DNA from: Solirubrobacteraceae bacterium
GTDB taxonomy: Bacteria > Actinomycetota > Thermoleophilia > Solirubrobacterales > Solirubrobacteraceae
Length of the DNA stretch: 64,000 nucleotides
Reading direction: 5' to 3'
Assembly (NCBI GenBank): GCA_030447275.1
Contig: JAUJPF010000004.1
Coordinates: 62,001-126,000, forward strand
The notes below the pieces were generated by a model. That model did no database searches. It saw nothing but the letters and a program-made list of their open reading frames with translations, and was not told the DNA's origin. The position numbers and the translations under genes are program-made. This document shows positions 41,906 to 50,498 of the stretch, piece by piece (within the stretch, counting starts at the first letter, position 1; each line of letters begins with the position of its first letter).

Positions 41906-43028
41906 CGTCGCCTTCGTTACCCTCCTCGCCCTCTTCGGGTACGGGCAGGGCTTCCTCGTCGGCGCGCTGTCGCTTGCCGGCTTCGCGCTCGGCGCCTTCC
42001 TGGGGAGCCGCCTGGGCCCGGAGCTCTTGTCGGAGGGGTCGCGGTCACCGTACGCACCGGTGTTCGCGCTCGGCGGCGCGATCCTTGCCGGCGGACTGCT
42101 CGCGCTCGGGCTGGAGACGGTGGGGCGGGCGCTGCGCCGGGTGATCGTGCTCCCCGGGGTGGGGCTGCTCGACCACCTCGGCGGCGCGATCCTGAGCGGG
42201 ATCGTCGGGCTCGGGCTGGCGTGGGTGTTCGGCGCGGTGGCGCTTCAGACGCCGGGGGCGCGGTCGCTGCGCTCCGACGTGCAGCGATCGGAGATCCTCT
42301 CGCGGCTCTATGCGACGTTCCCGCCCGCCGACCTCCTGAACCTGCTCGCCCGGTTCGACCCGTTCCCGCAGATCCAGGGGCCGGCGCCGGGCGTCTCCGC
42401 GCCCGACCGGGCCATCGCTCGCGACGCGGACGTGCGCGGCGCGGCGCGGTCGGTGGTGCGGGTCACCGGGACCGCGTGCGGGCTCGGCGTCGCCGGCTCG
42501 GGCTGGGTGGCGCGCGACGGCCTCGTGGTGACCAACGCGCACGTGGTCGCCGGGCAGGACGACACGGTCGTGCAGGTCGGGGGCGACGGCGCGCGGCTCG
42601 ACGCCGACGCCGTCGCGTTCGACCCGCGCAACGACGTCGCGGTGCTGCGGGTCGAGGGGCTCGAGGCGCCGGCGCTCGACCTCGCCGGCGACCCGTCGGC
42701 GGGGACCGGCGGGGCGATCCTCGGGTTCCCCGAGAACGGGCCGTACGACGTGCGGGCGGCGCGCGTCGGGGCGACGACGACCGTCCGCTCGCAGGACGCC
42801 TACGGGCGCGGGCCGATCTCGCGGCCGATGACGCTGCTGCGCGGGCTCGTGCGGTCGGGGAACTCCGGCGGGCCGGTGGTCGACGGGTCGGGGCGGGTGC
42901 TCACGACGGTCTTCGCGGCGACGGTCGGCTCGCGGCCGCGGGGCGGCTACGGGGTGCCGAACCGGGTGGTGCGCGAGGCGCTCGCGGGGGCGCGCGGGGG
43001 CGTCGGGACGGGGCCGTGCGCGCGGTGA
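41883..43028 (+). CDS. MarP-like membrane serine protease (CvpA plus trypsin domain)
   Basis: 381 residues: four CvpA-type membrane helices (about 5-125) and a chymotrypsin-fold domain with H220 (TNAHVV), D251 (NDVAVL) and S328 (G-N-S-G-G-P). The architecture is that of MarP, which processes a wall hydrolase during acid stress in mycobacteria. GTG start, TAGCCT 9 bases upstream. Divergent from the penicillin-binding protein; the pairing with wall enzymes suits an envelope role. Confidence 0.9.
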   Translation: MTGVDWIIVAFVTLLALFGYGQGFLVGALSLAGFALGAFLGSRLGPELLSEGSRSPYAPVFALGGAILAGGLLALGLETVGRALRRVIVLPGVGLLDHLGGAILSGIVGLGLAWVFGAVALQTPGARSLRSDVQRSEILSRLYATFPPADLLNLLARFDPFPQIQGPAPGVSAPDRAIARDADVRGAARSVVRVTGTACGLGVAGSGWVARDGLVVTNAHVVAGQDDTVVQVGGDGARLDADAVAFDPRNDVAVLRVEGLEAPALDLAGDPSAGTGGAILGFPENGPYDVRAARVGATTTVRSQDAYGRGPISRPMTLLRGLVRSGNSGGPVVDGSGRVLTTVFAATVGSRPRGGYGVPNRVVREALAGARGGVGTGPCAR

Positions 43029-43113
43029 GGCCGGCGTAGGCCGCACGACGCGCGCTCCGTGCCGGAAGTGCGCCGACTCCGTGCAGGCCCGCGTCGTGGT
43101 TGGGGCGCGCCGC

Positions 43114-43119
43114 TAGGCT
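43114..43119 (+). promoter_or_regulatory. TAGGCT -10-like hexamer before topB
   Basis: TAGGCT ends 9 bases before the ATG at 43129; no ribosome site. Confidence 0.4.
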
Positions 43120-43128
43120 CCGCCCTCT

Positions 43129-45365
43129 ATGTCGAAGACGCTCGTGATCGCCGAGAAGCCGTCCGTGGGGCGCGACCTCGCGCGCGTGCTGCCGGGGCCG
43201 TTCGAGAAGAGCGAGGGCTACCTCGAGGGGCCCGAGCACGTCATCACGTGGGCCGTCGGCCACCTCGTGCAGCTCGCCGAGCCGGAGACGTACGACGCGA
43301 AGTACAAGAAGTGGCGGATGGCCGATCTGCCGATCGTGCCGGACCACTTCGACCTCGTCGTGCGCGACGAGCGCTCGAAGAAGCAGATGTCGGTCGTGAC
43401 GAAGCTGCTCAAGCGCAAGGACGTCGACCGGGTCATCAACGCGGCCGACGCCGGGCGCGAGGGCGAGCTTATCTTCGCCTACATCTTCGAGAAGGCCGGG
43501 GCCAAGCAGCCGGTTCAGCGGCTGTGGCTGTCGTCGATGACGAACGCCGCGATGAAGGAGGCGTTCGGCAACCTGCGCCCGGGCGCCGACCTCAAGCCGC
43601 TCGAGGAGGCCGCGCGGTCGCGCTCCGAGGCCGACTGGATCGTCGGGATGAACGCGACGCGCGCCGCCACGATCCGGCTGCGGTCGTCGTTCGACGGCGC
43701 GGTGTCGCTGGGCCGCGTGCAGACGCCGACGCTCGCCATCCTCGCCCGCCGCGAGGAGGAGATCCCGCGTTCACGCCCGAGCCGTACTGGCTCGTCGACG
43801 CGAAGTTCGCGGCCTCCGGCGAGCGGCTCTACGAGGGGCGCTTCCACGCCGGCGCGAACCCGCGCGTCAAGACCGCAGACGAGGCGGCGGCGGTCGTCGA
43901 GGCCGTCCGCGGCCAGCCGGGCTCGATCACCAAGCTCGAGAAGACGAAACGTACGGAGAAGGCACCCCTTCTCTACGATTTGACTTCCTTGCAGCGCGAC
44001 GCGAACACCCGCTTCGGGTTCTCGGCGCGCCGCACGCTCGCCGCCGCGCAGCGGCTCTACGAGGAGCACAAGGCGCTCACGTATCCGCGAACGAACTCGC
44101 GCTTCCTCTCGAGCGACATGACCGAGGAGCTGAAGCCGGTCGCCGCGTTCGTCGGCCAGAACAGCGAGTACACGAAGGCCGCGGACTACGTGACGTCGCT
44201 TCCCGAGCTGCCGCTCGGCCGCGTGATCAACAACGACAAGGTCACCGACCACCACGCGATCATCCCCACCCGCGCCGAGCACAAGCTCGACAAGATGAGC
44301 TCGGACGACCTGCGCGTCTACGACCTCGTCGCGCGCCGGTTCCTCGCGATCTTCCACCCCGACGCGCAGTTCGAGAACACGCGCGTCGAGACGACGGTCG
44401 CGTCGTACGTCTTCCGCACGCGCGGCAAGGTCCTGCTCGTGCCAGGCTGGCGTGGCGTGTGGGGTGAGCTGGCCGAGGGCGATGGAGCGTCGGACGACGA
44501 CGACGAGAAGGACCAGCAGCTCCCGAGGCTCGAGAGGGGCGAGGACGTCGAGACGCGCAACGTCGAGTCGCTCGAGCGCGAGACGAAGCCGCCGCGCCGC
44601 TACTCGGACGCGTCGCTGCTCGCCGCGATGGAGGGCGCGAGCAAGCTCGTCGAGGAGGAGGAGCTGCGCGAGGCGATGACCGAGTCCGGCATCGGCACGC
44701 CTACGACCCGCGCGGCGATCATCGAGCGCCTCATCGACGTGGGCTACGTCGAGCGCGACGGCCGTGCGCTCGTCGTCACGGAGAAGGGGCTCAACGTCGT
44801 CCGGCTCCTGGGCGAGCATCCGCTGACCAAGCCGGAGCTGACCGGCGACTGGGAGAAGCGGCTCGCGCTGATCGGCACCGGCGGCGACTCGCGGCAGAAG
44901 TTCATGAAGGACATCGCCGCGTTCGCCGGCTCGACGGTCACCGAGCTCGACGCCAAGCTCAAGGACGTCCGCATCCCGCGGGCCACGCTCGGCCCGTGCC
45001 CGGTGTGCGGCCACGAGATCCGCGAGAACCGCAAGGGCTACTCGTGCTGGTCGCGCGAGGACCCGGGCTGCGGGTTCGTCATCTGGAAGAGCAAGGCGGG
45101 CAAGACGCTGCCGATCGCCGTCGCCAAGGAGCTGATCGCGACGGGCCGGACGATCAAGCCCGTGACCGGCTTCAAGGGCCGCTCGGGCAAGTCGTTCCGC
45201 GCGCGGCTCGCGCTCCAACAGAGCGACGAGGGCAAGTGGCGGGTGGAGTTCGACGAGCCGTGGGCGAAGGAGGGCGCGAAGCCGCCCGAGGAGGAGCCGG
45301 CGGCCGAGGGCGCCGCGGGCGCCGAGGGCGCCGAGGGCGCGGAGGCCGCGCCCGCCGCGGTGTAG
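43129..45365 (+). CDS. topB: type IA DNA topoisomerase, TopB-like (one frameshift)
   Basis: About 744 residues. Toprim domain (V-I-A-E-K-P-S-V-G ... A-A-D-A-G-R-E-G-E-L), active-site tyrosine in A-L-T-Y-P-R-T-N-S-R, C-terminal zinc finger (C-P-V-C-G-H-E...C-W) and an Ala/Glu tail. The M-S-K-T-L-V-I-A-E-K-P-S start is of the topoisomerase III kind. A single base is missing near 43773, where E-E-I-R-A-F-T-P-E-P-Y-W should continue in the next frame. Relaxes and decatenates DNA. Confidence 0.92.
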
Positions 45366-45375
45366 CTCCGCCGCG

Positions 45376-45945
45376 TCAGCCCTCGACGCGCCGCCGGATC
45401 GCGTTGAGCCAGCTGACGCGGATCAGCGCGCTTCCGGTGCCGACGACGCGCCAGTAGCGGCGGAAGAGCTTCGTCGCGTCGGTGTCGGTGCCCGCGATGC
45501 GCGTCTCGGTGGTCACCCGGCTGCCGTCGCCCTCCGGCGAGACGCGCAGGTCCATCGCCGCCTTCGCGTAGCCCGGCTCCGCGAACGCGACGAACTCCTC
45601 CGCTCCGCCGAGCGCGCGCATCGTGCTCCGGGCGTCCAGCGACCAGAAGCGCCCGGCGGTCCCGAGGACGCCCTCCTCGCCCGGCCGCTCGCCGAGCAGC
45701 GCGAACCCCTGCTGCTGCATCGCGTCGAGGATCGGGATGCCGGCGCTGCGCCGGCCGAGCCCGCGCCCGCCGCGCAGCAGGCCGGGGACGCTCCGGATCG
45801 CCATGAGCGGCGCGAGGAGCCGGATCTCCCGCGCGGTGACCGCCTGCACGGCGACCCACGCGGCGGCCGGCGGCGCCGCGACGTACGTGCCGTGGACCTC
45901 GTTGACGTCGTACCGCGGGAGGAGCTCGTCGAGCAGCCGGGCCAT
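45376..45945 (-). CDS. SRPBCC-like hypothetical protein
   Basis: 189 residues. Start M-A-R-L-L-D-E-L-L-P-R-Y-D-V, then A-A-A-W-V-A-V and later F-V-A-F-A-E-P-G-Y-A-K, S-R-V-T-T-E-T-R-I; this resembles DUF2867/SRPBCC-type ligand-binding proteins. TAGCCT, overlapping the uvsE stop codon, ends 7 bases before the ATG. Confidence 0.72.
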   Translation of the reverse strand: MARLLDELLPRYDVNEVHGTYVAAPPAAAWVAVQAVTAREIRLLAPLMAIRSVPGLLRGGRGLGRRSAGIPILDAMQQQGFALLGERPGEEGVLGTAGRFWSLDARSTMRALGGAEEFVAFAEPGYAKAAMDLRVSPEGDGSRVTTETRIAGTDTDATKLFRRYWRVVGTGSALIRVSWLNAIRRRVEG

Positions 45946-45952
45946 GCGGCGC

Positions 45953-45958
45953 AGGCTA
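45953..45958 (-). promoter_or_regulatory. TAGCCT -10-like hexamer before the SRPBCC-like gene
   Basis: On the minus strand, TAGCCT contains the uvsE stop codon and ends 7 bases before the next ATG at 45945. Confidence 0.35.
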
Positions 45959-46912
45959 CGCGGCGACGGCGGCGTCGACTGTGATCCCGCGCGCGGCGAG
46001 CTGCTCGCGCAGCCGCAGCAGCGCGAGGTCCTTCGCCTTGGCCTCGAGCATGACGTCGAAGTCGAGCCCGGCGGCCGTCTCGGTGACGAAGTGCTCGAAC
46101 CCGATCGGGTCGATGACGTCGGCGTGGGCGCGGAGCTGGGGGAGGAGGAGCGAGGTCTCGACGCGGCGCCCGACGCGCTTCCTGCGCTCCTCGACGGCCG
46201 TCTTCGGCGTCGAGTAGTGGATCTTCGACGTCACGCCCGCCGGCCACGTCGCCAGCGCGCGCTCGAGCGCCTCGCGGTCCGGGATGCGGTCGGGGTCGTG
46301 GCAGTGGTGGTGCAGGATGTCCCACACCACGGGGCGCCCGATCCGCTCGGCGAGCCGCAGGACGGCGCCGAGCCCGAACGAGCGGTCGTCGTTCTCGATC
46401 ACGACCCGGCCCCGCGCCGCGTCGGAGAGCGTCTCGAACCCGGCGACGAAGCGGTCGAGCGCCGCGTCGATCCCCCCGCTCGCGCCGCCGACGTGCAGGA
46501 CGACGACCGACTCCGGCCCGAGGCCCATGCCGTCCATCAGCTCGGCCTGCACCTCCAGCTCGACCGCGGCCAGCCGCCGGACGTCGTCGACCTCGGAGTT
46601 CAGCACCGTGTACTGGCCGGGGTGCGAGGTCAGGCGGACGCCCAGCGCCCGCGCGCGCTCGCCGACCGCCTCGAGGCGCTCGGCGAACCGCGCCGGGGCG
46701 TCGCGGAACTGCGGGAGGTCCGGATGGCTCGCGTAGGGCGCCAGCGACGTCGCCATCCGGTAGAAGCGGACGTCGACGTCGTCGAGGTACTCGAGGATCG
46801 CCGCCAGGTGGTCGAGCGAGACCCCGAGCGACGGCTCGGACTGCCAGCGGCGCGTGTCGTGCGATGGCAGCCCGCCCGCGCCGAGGACCTTGACGGCGAA
46901 CCCGAGCCGCAC
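45956..46912 (-). CDS. uvsE: UV damage endonuclease UvsE/UvdE
   Basis: 318 residues, TIM-barrel nuclease nicking DNA 5' to UV photoproducts. Typical segments: F-Y-R-M-A-T-S-L-A-P-Y, R-L-T-S-H-P-G-Q-Y, V-V-L-H-V-G-G, V-I-E-N-D-D, W-D-I-L-H-H-H-C-H and M-L-E-A-K-A-K-D (metal ligands His, Glu, Asp). I start at GTG 46912 where homology begins (V-R-L-G-F-A-V-K). Confidence 0.92.
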   Translation of the reverse strand: MRLGFAVKVLGAGGLPSHDTRRWQSEPSLGVSLDHLAAILEYLDDVDVRFYRMATSLAPYASHPDLPQFRDAPARFAERLEAVGERARALGVRLTSHPGQYTVLNSEVDDVRRLAAVELEVQAELMDGMGLGPESVVVLHVGGASGGIDAALDRFVAGFETLSDAARGRVVIENDDRSFGLGAVLRLAERIGRPVVWDILHHHCHDPDRIPDREALERALATWPAGVTSKIHYSTPKTAVEERRKRVGRRVETSLLLPQLRAHADVIDPIGFEHFVTETAAGLDFDVMLEAKAKDLALLRLREQLAARGITVDAAVAA

Positions 46913-46932
46913 GCCGGGGCCCCGCGCGGCGC

Positions 46933-47406
46933 TCAGCTCGTCGCCGACTGGTCGACCTCGCCGCGCCAGGCGCCCGTCTGGTTGCCGGACCCGCGCTCCT
47001 CGACGAGCGCCTTGAACCGCTCGAGGTCGCCGGTCACCCGCCGCTTGACCAGGCCGAGCGCGTCCCCGACCTTCTCCGCGACGCCCTCGGGCTCGTAGTC
47101 CATCTGGAGCATCACGCGGGTGCGGTCGTCGGCGATGCGGTGGAACGTGACGACGCCGGCGTGCTCGGGGCCGTCGTCGGCCGTCCACGCGATCCGCTGG
47201 TCCGGCGTCTGCTCGGTGATCGTCGCGTCGAACTCCTTCTCGCGCCCGGCCACCTTGGTCCGCCAGTGCGTGTGGGTGTCGTCGACCTGCCGGACCTCCT
47301 CGACGCCCTCCATGAACTGCGGGAAGTCCTCGAACTGGGTCCACTGGTCGTAGGCGGTGCGCACGTCGACGCCCACCTCGATGCTCTGCTCGATGTTGCT
47401 CGTCAT
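46933..47406 (-). CDS. SRPBCC-family protein (coenzyme Q-binding/cyclase-like)
   Basis: 157 residues with V-R-T-A-Y-D-Q-W-T-Q-F-E-D-F-P-Q-F-M-E-G-V near the start, a hallmark of the polyketide cyclase/dehydrase group, followed by W-R-T-K-V-A-G and W-T-A-D-D-G. ATG start; G-T-A-G-C-C-G-T 8 bases upstream resembles the short-leader boxes. Ligand unknown. Confidence 0.85.
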   Translation of the reverse strand: MTSNIEQSIEVGVDVRTAYDQWTQFEDFPQFMEGVEEVRQVDDTHTHWRTKVAGREKEFDATITEQTPDQRIAWTADDGPEHAGVVTFHRIADDRTRVMLQMDYEPEGVAEKVGDALGLVKRRVTGDLERFKALVEERGSGNQTGAWRGEVDQSATS

Positions 47407-47486
47407 GGTCAGACGGCTACCCGGCGTCGCGAGTCCGGCGGCGTCATCTCGTCCGACCCGCGCGCGACCCTAGGCGGCCCGTCGCG

Positions 47487-50400
47487 ATGCCGCTCACTCT
47501 CCTCACCGGACCCGCCAACGCCGAGAAGGCACGCCTCGTGCTCGACGGGCTGCGCGCCGCGCTCGAGCGCGAGCCGATCCTCGTCGTCCCGACGACGCAG
47601 GACGTCGAGCGCTACCGGCGCGAGCTGGCCGAGGAGGGTCTCGTCTTCGGCGCGCACGTCGAGACGTTCGAGCGGCTGCTGGACGAGATCGCGCGGCGGA
47701 CGGGCGTTCCCGGCGCGCCGCTCGGGCCGCTGGCGCGCGAGCGGGTCGCGGTGGCGGCGGCGCGCGACACCCGGCTCGACGCGCTCGCCGCGTCGGCGCA
47801 GACGCCGGGCTTCGCGCCAGCGGCGTGCCGGCTGTTCGACGAGCTCGAGGAGGACCGCGTCGATCCCGGCCGCTTCTCGCGCGCGCTGCGGGCCTGGGCC
47901 GGCGAGCACCCCGGCCGGCGCCGCTACGGCGCCGAGCTGGCGGGGCTCTACCGGGCCTACCGCGAGCGGCTGCGCGCGCTCGGCCGCAGCGACGAGCGCC
48001 TCCACCAGGCGGCGGCGCTCGACGCGCTGCGCGAGGCGCCCGGGCGCTGGGGGGCGACGCCCGTGCTGCTCTACGGCTTCGACGACCTGCGCCCGCTCCA
48101 GCGCGACGCGATCCTGGCGCTCGCGCGCACCGACGCCGAGGTCACGGTGTCGCTGGCCCACGAGCGGGGCCGGCGGGCGTTCGCGGCGCGCGGGCAGGCC
48201 GTGGCCGACCTCGCCCCGCATGCCGACCGCGTCGACGAGCTGCCGCCGCGTGCCGAGCACTACGCGGAGGGCTCGCGGGAGGCGCTGCACCACCTCGAGC
48301 GGTCGGTGTTCGAGGACCACGGGGCGGGCGGCGTTCCCGCGGCGGTCTCGACCGGTCGGTTCGTGCGCGCCGCCGCCGATCCGGCCGACGACTTCGGCGC
48401 CTCGCTCTTCGACGACGTCGCCGCGCGAGGCGTCACGCCGGGCGACCTGACCGGCGTCGACGCGGGCGGCGCGATCCGGTTCCTCGAGGGCGGCGGCGAG
48501 CGGGCGGAGCTCGAGCTGGTCGCGGCCGAGATCGCGCGGCTGATCGCGGAGGAGGGCTTCGCGCCCGACGAGATCGCGGTCGTCCTGCGCCGGCCCGAGG
48601 AGGCGGCCGCGCTCGTCGGCCAGGTCTTCGAGGCGTGCGGCGTCCCCGCCGCCGTCGAGCAGCACACGACGCTCGCGCACACGGCGCTCGGGCGCGGGCT
48701 CGTCGGCCTGCTGCGCGCGGCCGCCGGCGGCGGCGCCGGCGACCTGCTGGCGTGGTTGCGCACGCCGGGGGTCGTCCACCGGACGCACCTCGTCGACCGG
48801 CTCGAGGGCGACGTCCGCCGCGCTGGGGCGCGCACCGCCGCCGAGGCGCGCGCGCTGTGGCGCGAGTGGCCGCTCGAGGCGCTCGACCGCGTCGCGGCGG
48901 CGAGCGCGCGCGGGCCAGCGGCCCTGCTCGACCGCCTCGGCGCGGAGCTGGCCATCCTCTTCGCGGCGCCGCACCGGCGGGAGGCGCCGGTGCTCGGCGG
49001 CGGCGCGCTGCCCGCCGCGGCCGCGCTCAAGGCGGGGCGACGTGCCCTCGACGACCTCGCCGACCTGGCGCGGGCCGACGCGACGCTCGTCCCCGAGCCG
49101 GCGGAGCTCGCCACGGTGCTCGAGCAGGTCGCGGTGCCGCTGGGCGCGCGCGCCGCGCCGGGCGCGGTGACCGTCGCCGACCCGCTCTCGCTACGCGCCC
49201 GCCGCGTCCGGGCGCTCTTCGCGTGCCGGCTCGTCGAGGGCGCGTTCCCGGCGCCGGCGCAGCCCGAGCCGTTCCTCGACGACGACGAGCGCCGCCGGCT
49301 CAACGCGGCGACCCGCGCGCTTCGGCTGCGGGTCGACGAGGATCCGATCGGCGCGGAGCGCTACCTCTTCTACGCGACGCTGTCGCGGCCCGAGGAGCTG
49401 CTGTTCCTCTCCTGGCACAGGGCGACGGACGCGGGCGATCCCGCGGTGCGCTCGCCGTTCGTCGACGACGTCGCCGCGCTCTTCGCCGACGCGCCGCTCG
49501 AGCGCCGGGTGCGCCGCGACCTCGGGGCGGTGGCGTGGCCCGGCGGCGTCGCGCCGACCGAGCGCGAGCGGCTGCGCGGCGAGGCCCACGACGGCCCGCG
49601 CGTCCGTGAGCCGGTCGCGGCGCCGCTCGTCCACCCCGAGGTGCTCGCGGCACTGCGCGACCGGCCCTCGTGGTCGGCCTCCTCGCTCGAGACGTGGGCG
49701 GGCTGTCCGGTGAAGTGGTTCGTCGAGCGGCTGCTGCGCCCGGAGGAGATCGAGCCCGACCCCGAGCAGCTCGTGCGCGGCAACCTCGCCCACAAGGTGC
49801 TCGAGCGGGCGCTACGGGGGCTCGTCGACGGCGGCGCCCTGACCCCGGAGCGGCTGCCCGAGGCGCGCGAGGCGGTCCGCGGGGCGCTGGCCGAGCTGGC
49901 GTCGCAGGTGCGGGTGTCGGTCGATCCGGCCCGTCGCCGCGCGCTCGAGCACCGGCTCGAGGCCGACCTGCTGCGCTACGTCGAGGCGGCGGCGCGGTCG
50001 GGGTCGGAGTTCGTGCCCGCGCGGTTCGAGGAGCGCTTCTCCGGGCTCGACCTCGGCGAGGGCGTGAGGATCGACGGCACGATCGACCGGATCGACGTCC
50101 GCGGCGGCGAGGCGGTCCTCTACGACTACAAGGGCAAGACGGCGACCCCGGCGGCGAAGTGGCTGGACGAGCACCGGTTCCAGCTCGCGGTCTACGCGCT
50201 CGCCGCGCGCCGCGTGCTGGGGCTCGAGCCGGTCGGCGCGCTGTACCAGCCGCTGGGCGCGCCCGACCTGCGCCCGCGCGGCGCGCTGCTCGAGGGCGCG
50301 GACCCCGACCTCGTCAGCGTCGGCACCGACCGGCGGACGGCCGAGGAGCTCGAGGACCTGCTGGACGAGGCGGTCGCCGCGGCGCTGGACGCGGCGCGCG

Positions 50401-50498
50401 AGGCGCGGGCGGGGCAGCTCGAGCCGCGGCCGGACTCGTGCGCGTGGGACGGCGGCTGCGCGCACCCGACGATCTGCCGCTGCGAGGCGACGGCGTGA
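47487..50498 (+). CDS. AddB-like helicase/nuclease subunit
   Basis: 1003 residues. The N-terminal P-loop reads G-P-A-N-A-E-K-A, where Glu replaces the usual Gly before Lys, so ATPase activity is doubtful. The middle keeps a UvrD-like layout. The C-terminal RecB-type nuclease has G-T-I-D-R-I-D-V and L-Y-D-Y-K-G-K. Four cysteines (one in W-A-G-C-P-V-K-W-F, three or four in C-A-W-D-G-G-C-A-H-P-T-I-C-R-C at the end) can hold the iron-sulphur cluster of AddB. The TGA overlaps the addA GTG. With AddA it would resect double-strand breaks for recombination. Confidence 0.86.
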   Translation: MPLTLLTGPANAEKARLVLDGLRAALEREPILVVPTTQDVERYRRELAEEGLVFGAHVETFERLLDEIARRTGVPGAPLGPLARERVAVAAARDTRLDALAASAQTPGFAPAACRLFDELEEDRVDPGRFSRALRAWAGEHPGRRRYGAELAGLYRAYRERLRALGRSDERLHQAAALDALREAPGRWGATPVLLYGFDDLRPLQRDAILALARTDAEVTVSLAHERGRRAFAARGQAVADLAPHADRVDELPPRAEHYAEGSREALHHLERSVFEDHGAGGVPAAVSTGRFVRAAADPADDFGASLFDDVAARGVTPGDLTGVDAGGAIRFLEGGGERAELELVAAEIARLIAEEGFAPDEIAVVLRRPEEAAALVGQVFEACGVPAAVEQHTTLAHTALGRGLVGLLRAAAGGGAGDLLAWLRTPGVVHRTHLVDRLEGDVRRAGARTAAEARALWREWPLEALDRVAAASARGPAALLDRLGAELAILFAAPHRREAPVLGGGALPAAAALKAGRRALDDLADLARADATLVPEPAELATVLEQVAVPLGARAAPGAVTVADPLSLRARRVRALFACRLVEGAFPAPAQPEPFLDDDERRRLNAATRALRLRVDEDPIGAERYLFYATLSRPEELLFLSWHRATDAGDPAVRSPFVDDVAALFADAPLERRVRRDLGAVAWPGGVAPTERERLRGEAHDGPRVREPVAAPLVHPEVLAALRDRPSWSASSLETWAGCPVKWFVERLLRPEEIEPDPEQLVRGNLAHKVLERALRGLVDGGALTPERLPEAREAVRGALAELASQVRVSVDPARRRALEHRLEADLLRYVEAAARSGSEFVPARFEERFSGLDLGEGVRIDGTIDRIDVRGGEAVLYDYKGKTATPAAKWLDEHRFQLAVYALAARRVLGLEPVGALYQPLGAPDLRPRGALLEGADPDLVSVGTDRRTAEELEDLLDEAVAAALDAAREARAGQLEPRPDSCAWDGGCAHPTICRCEATA

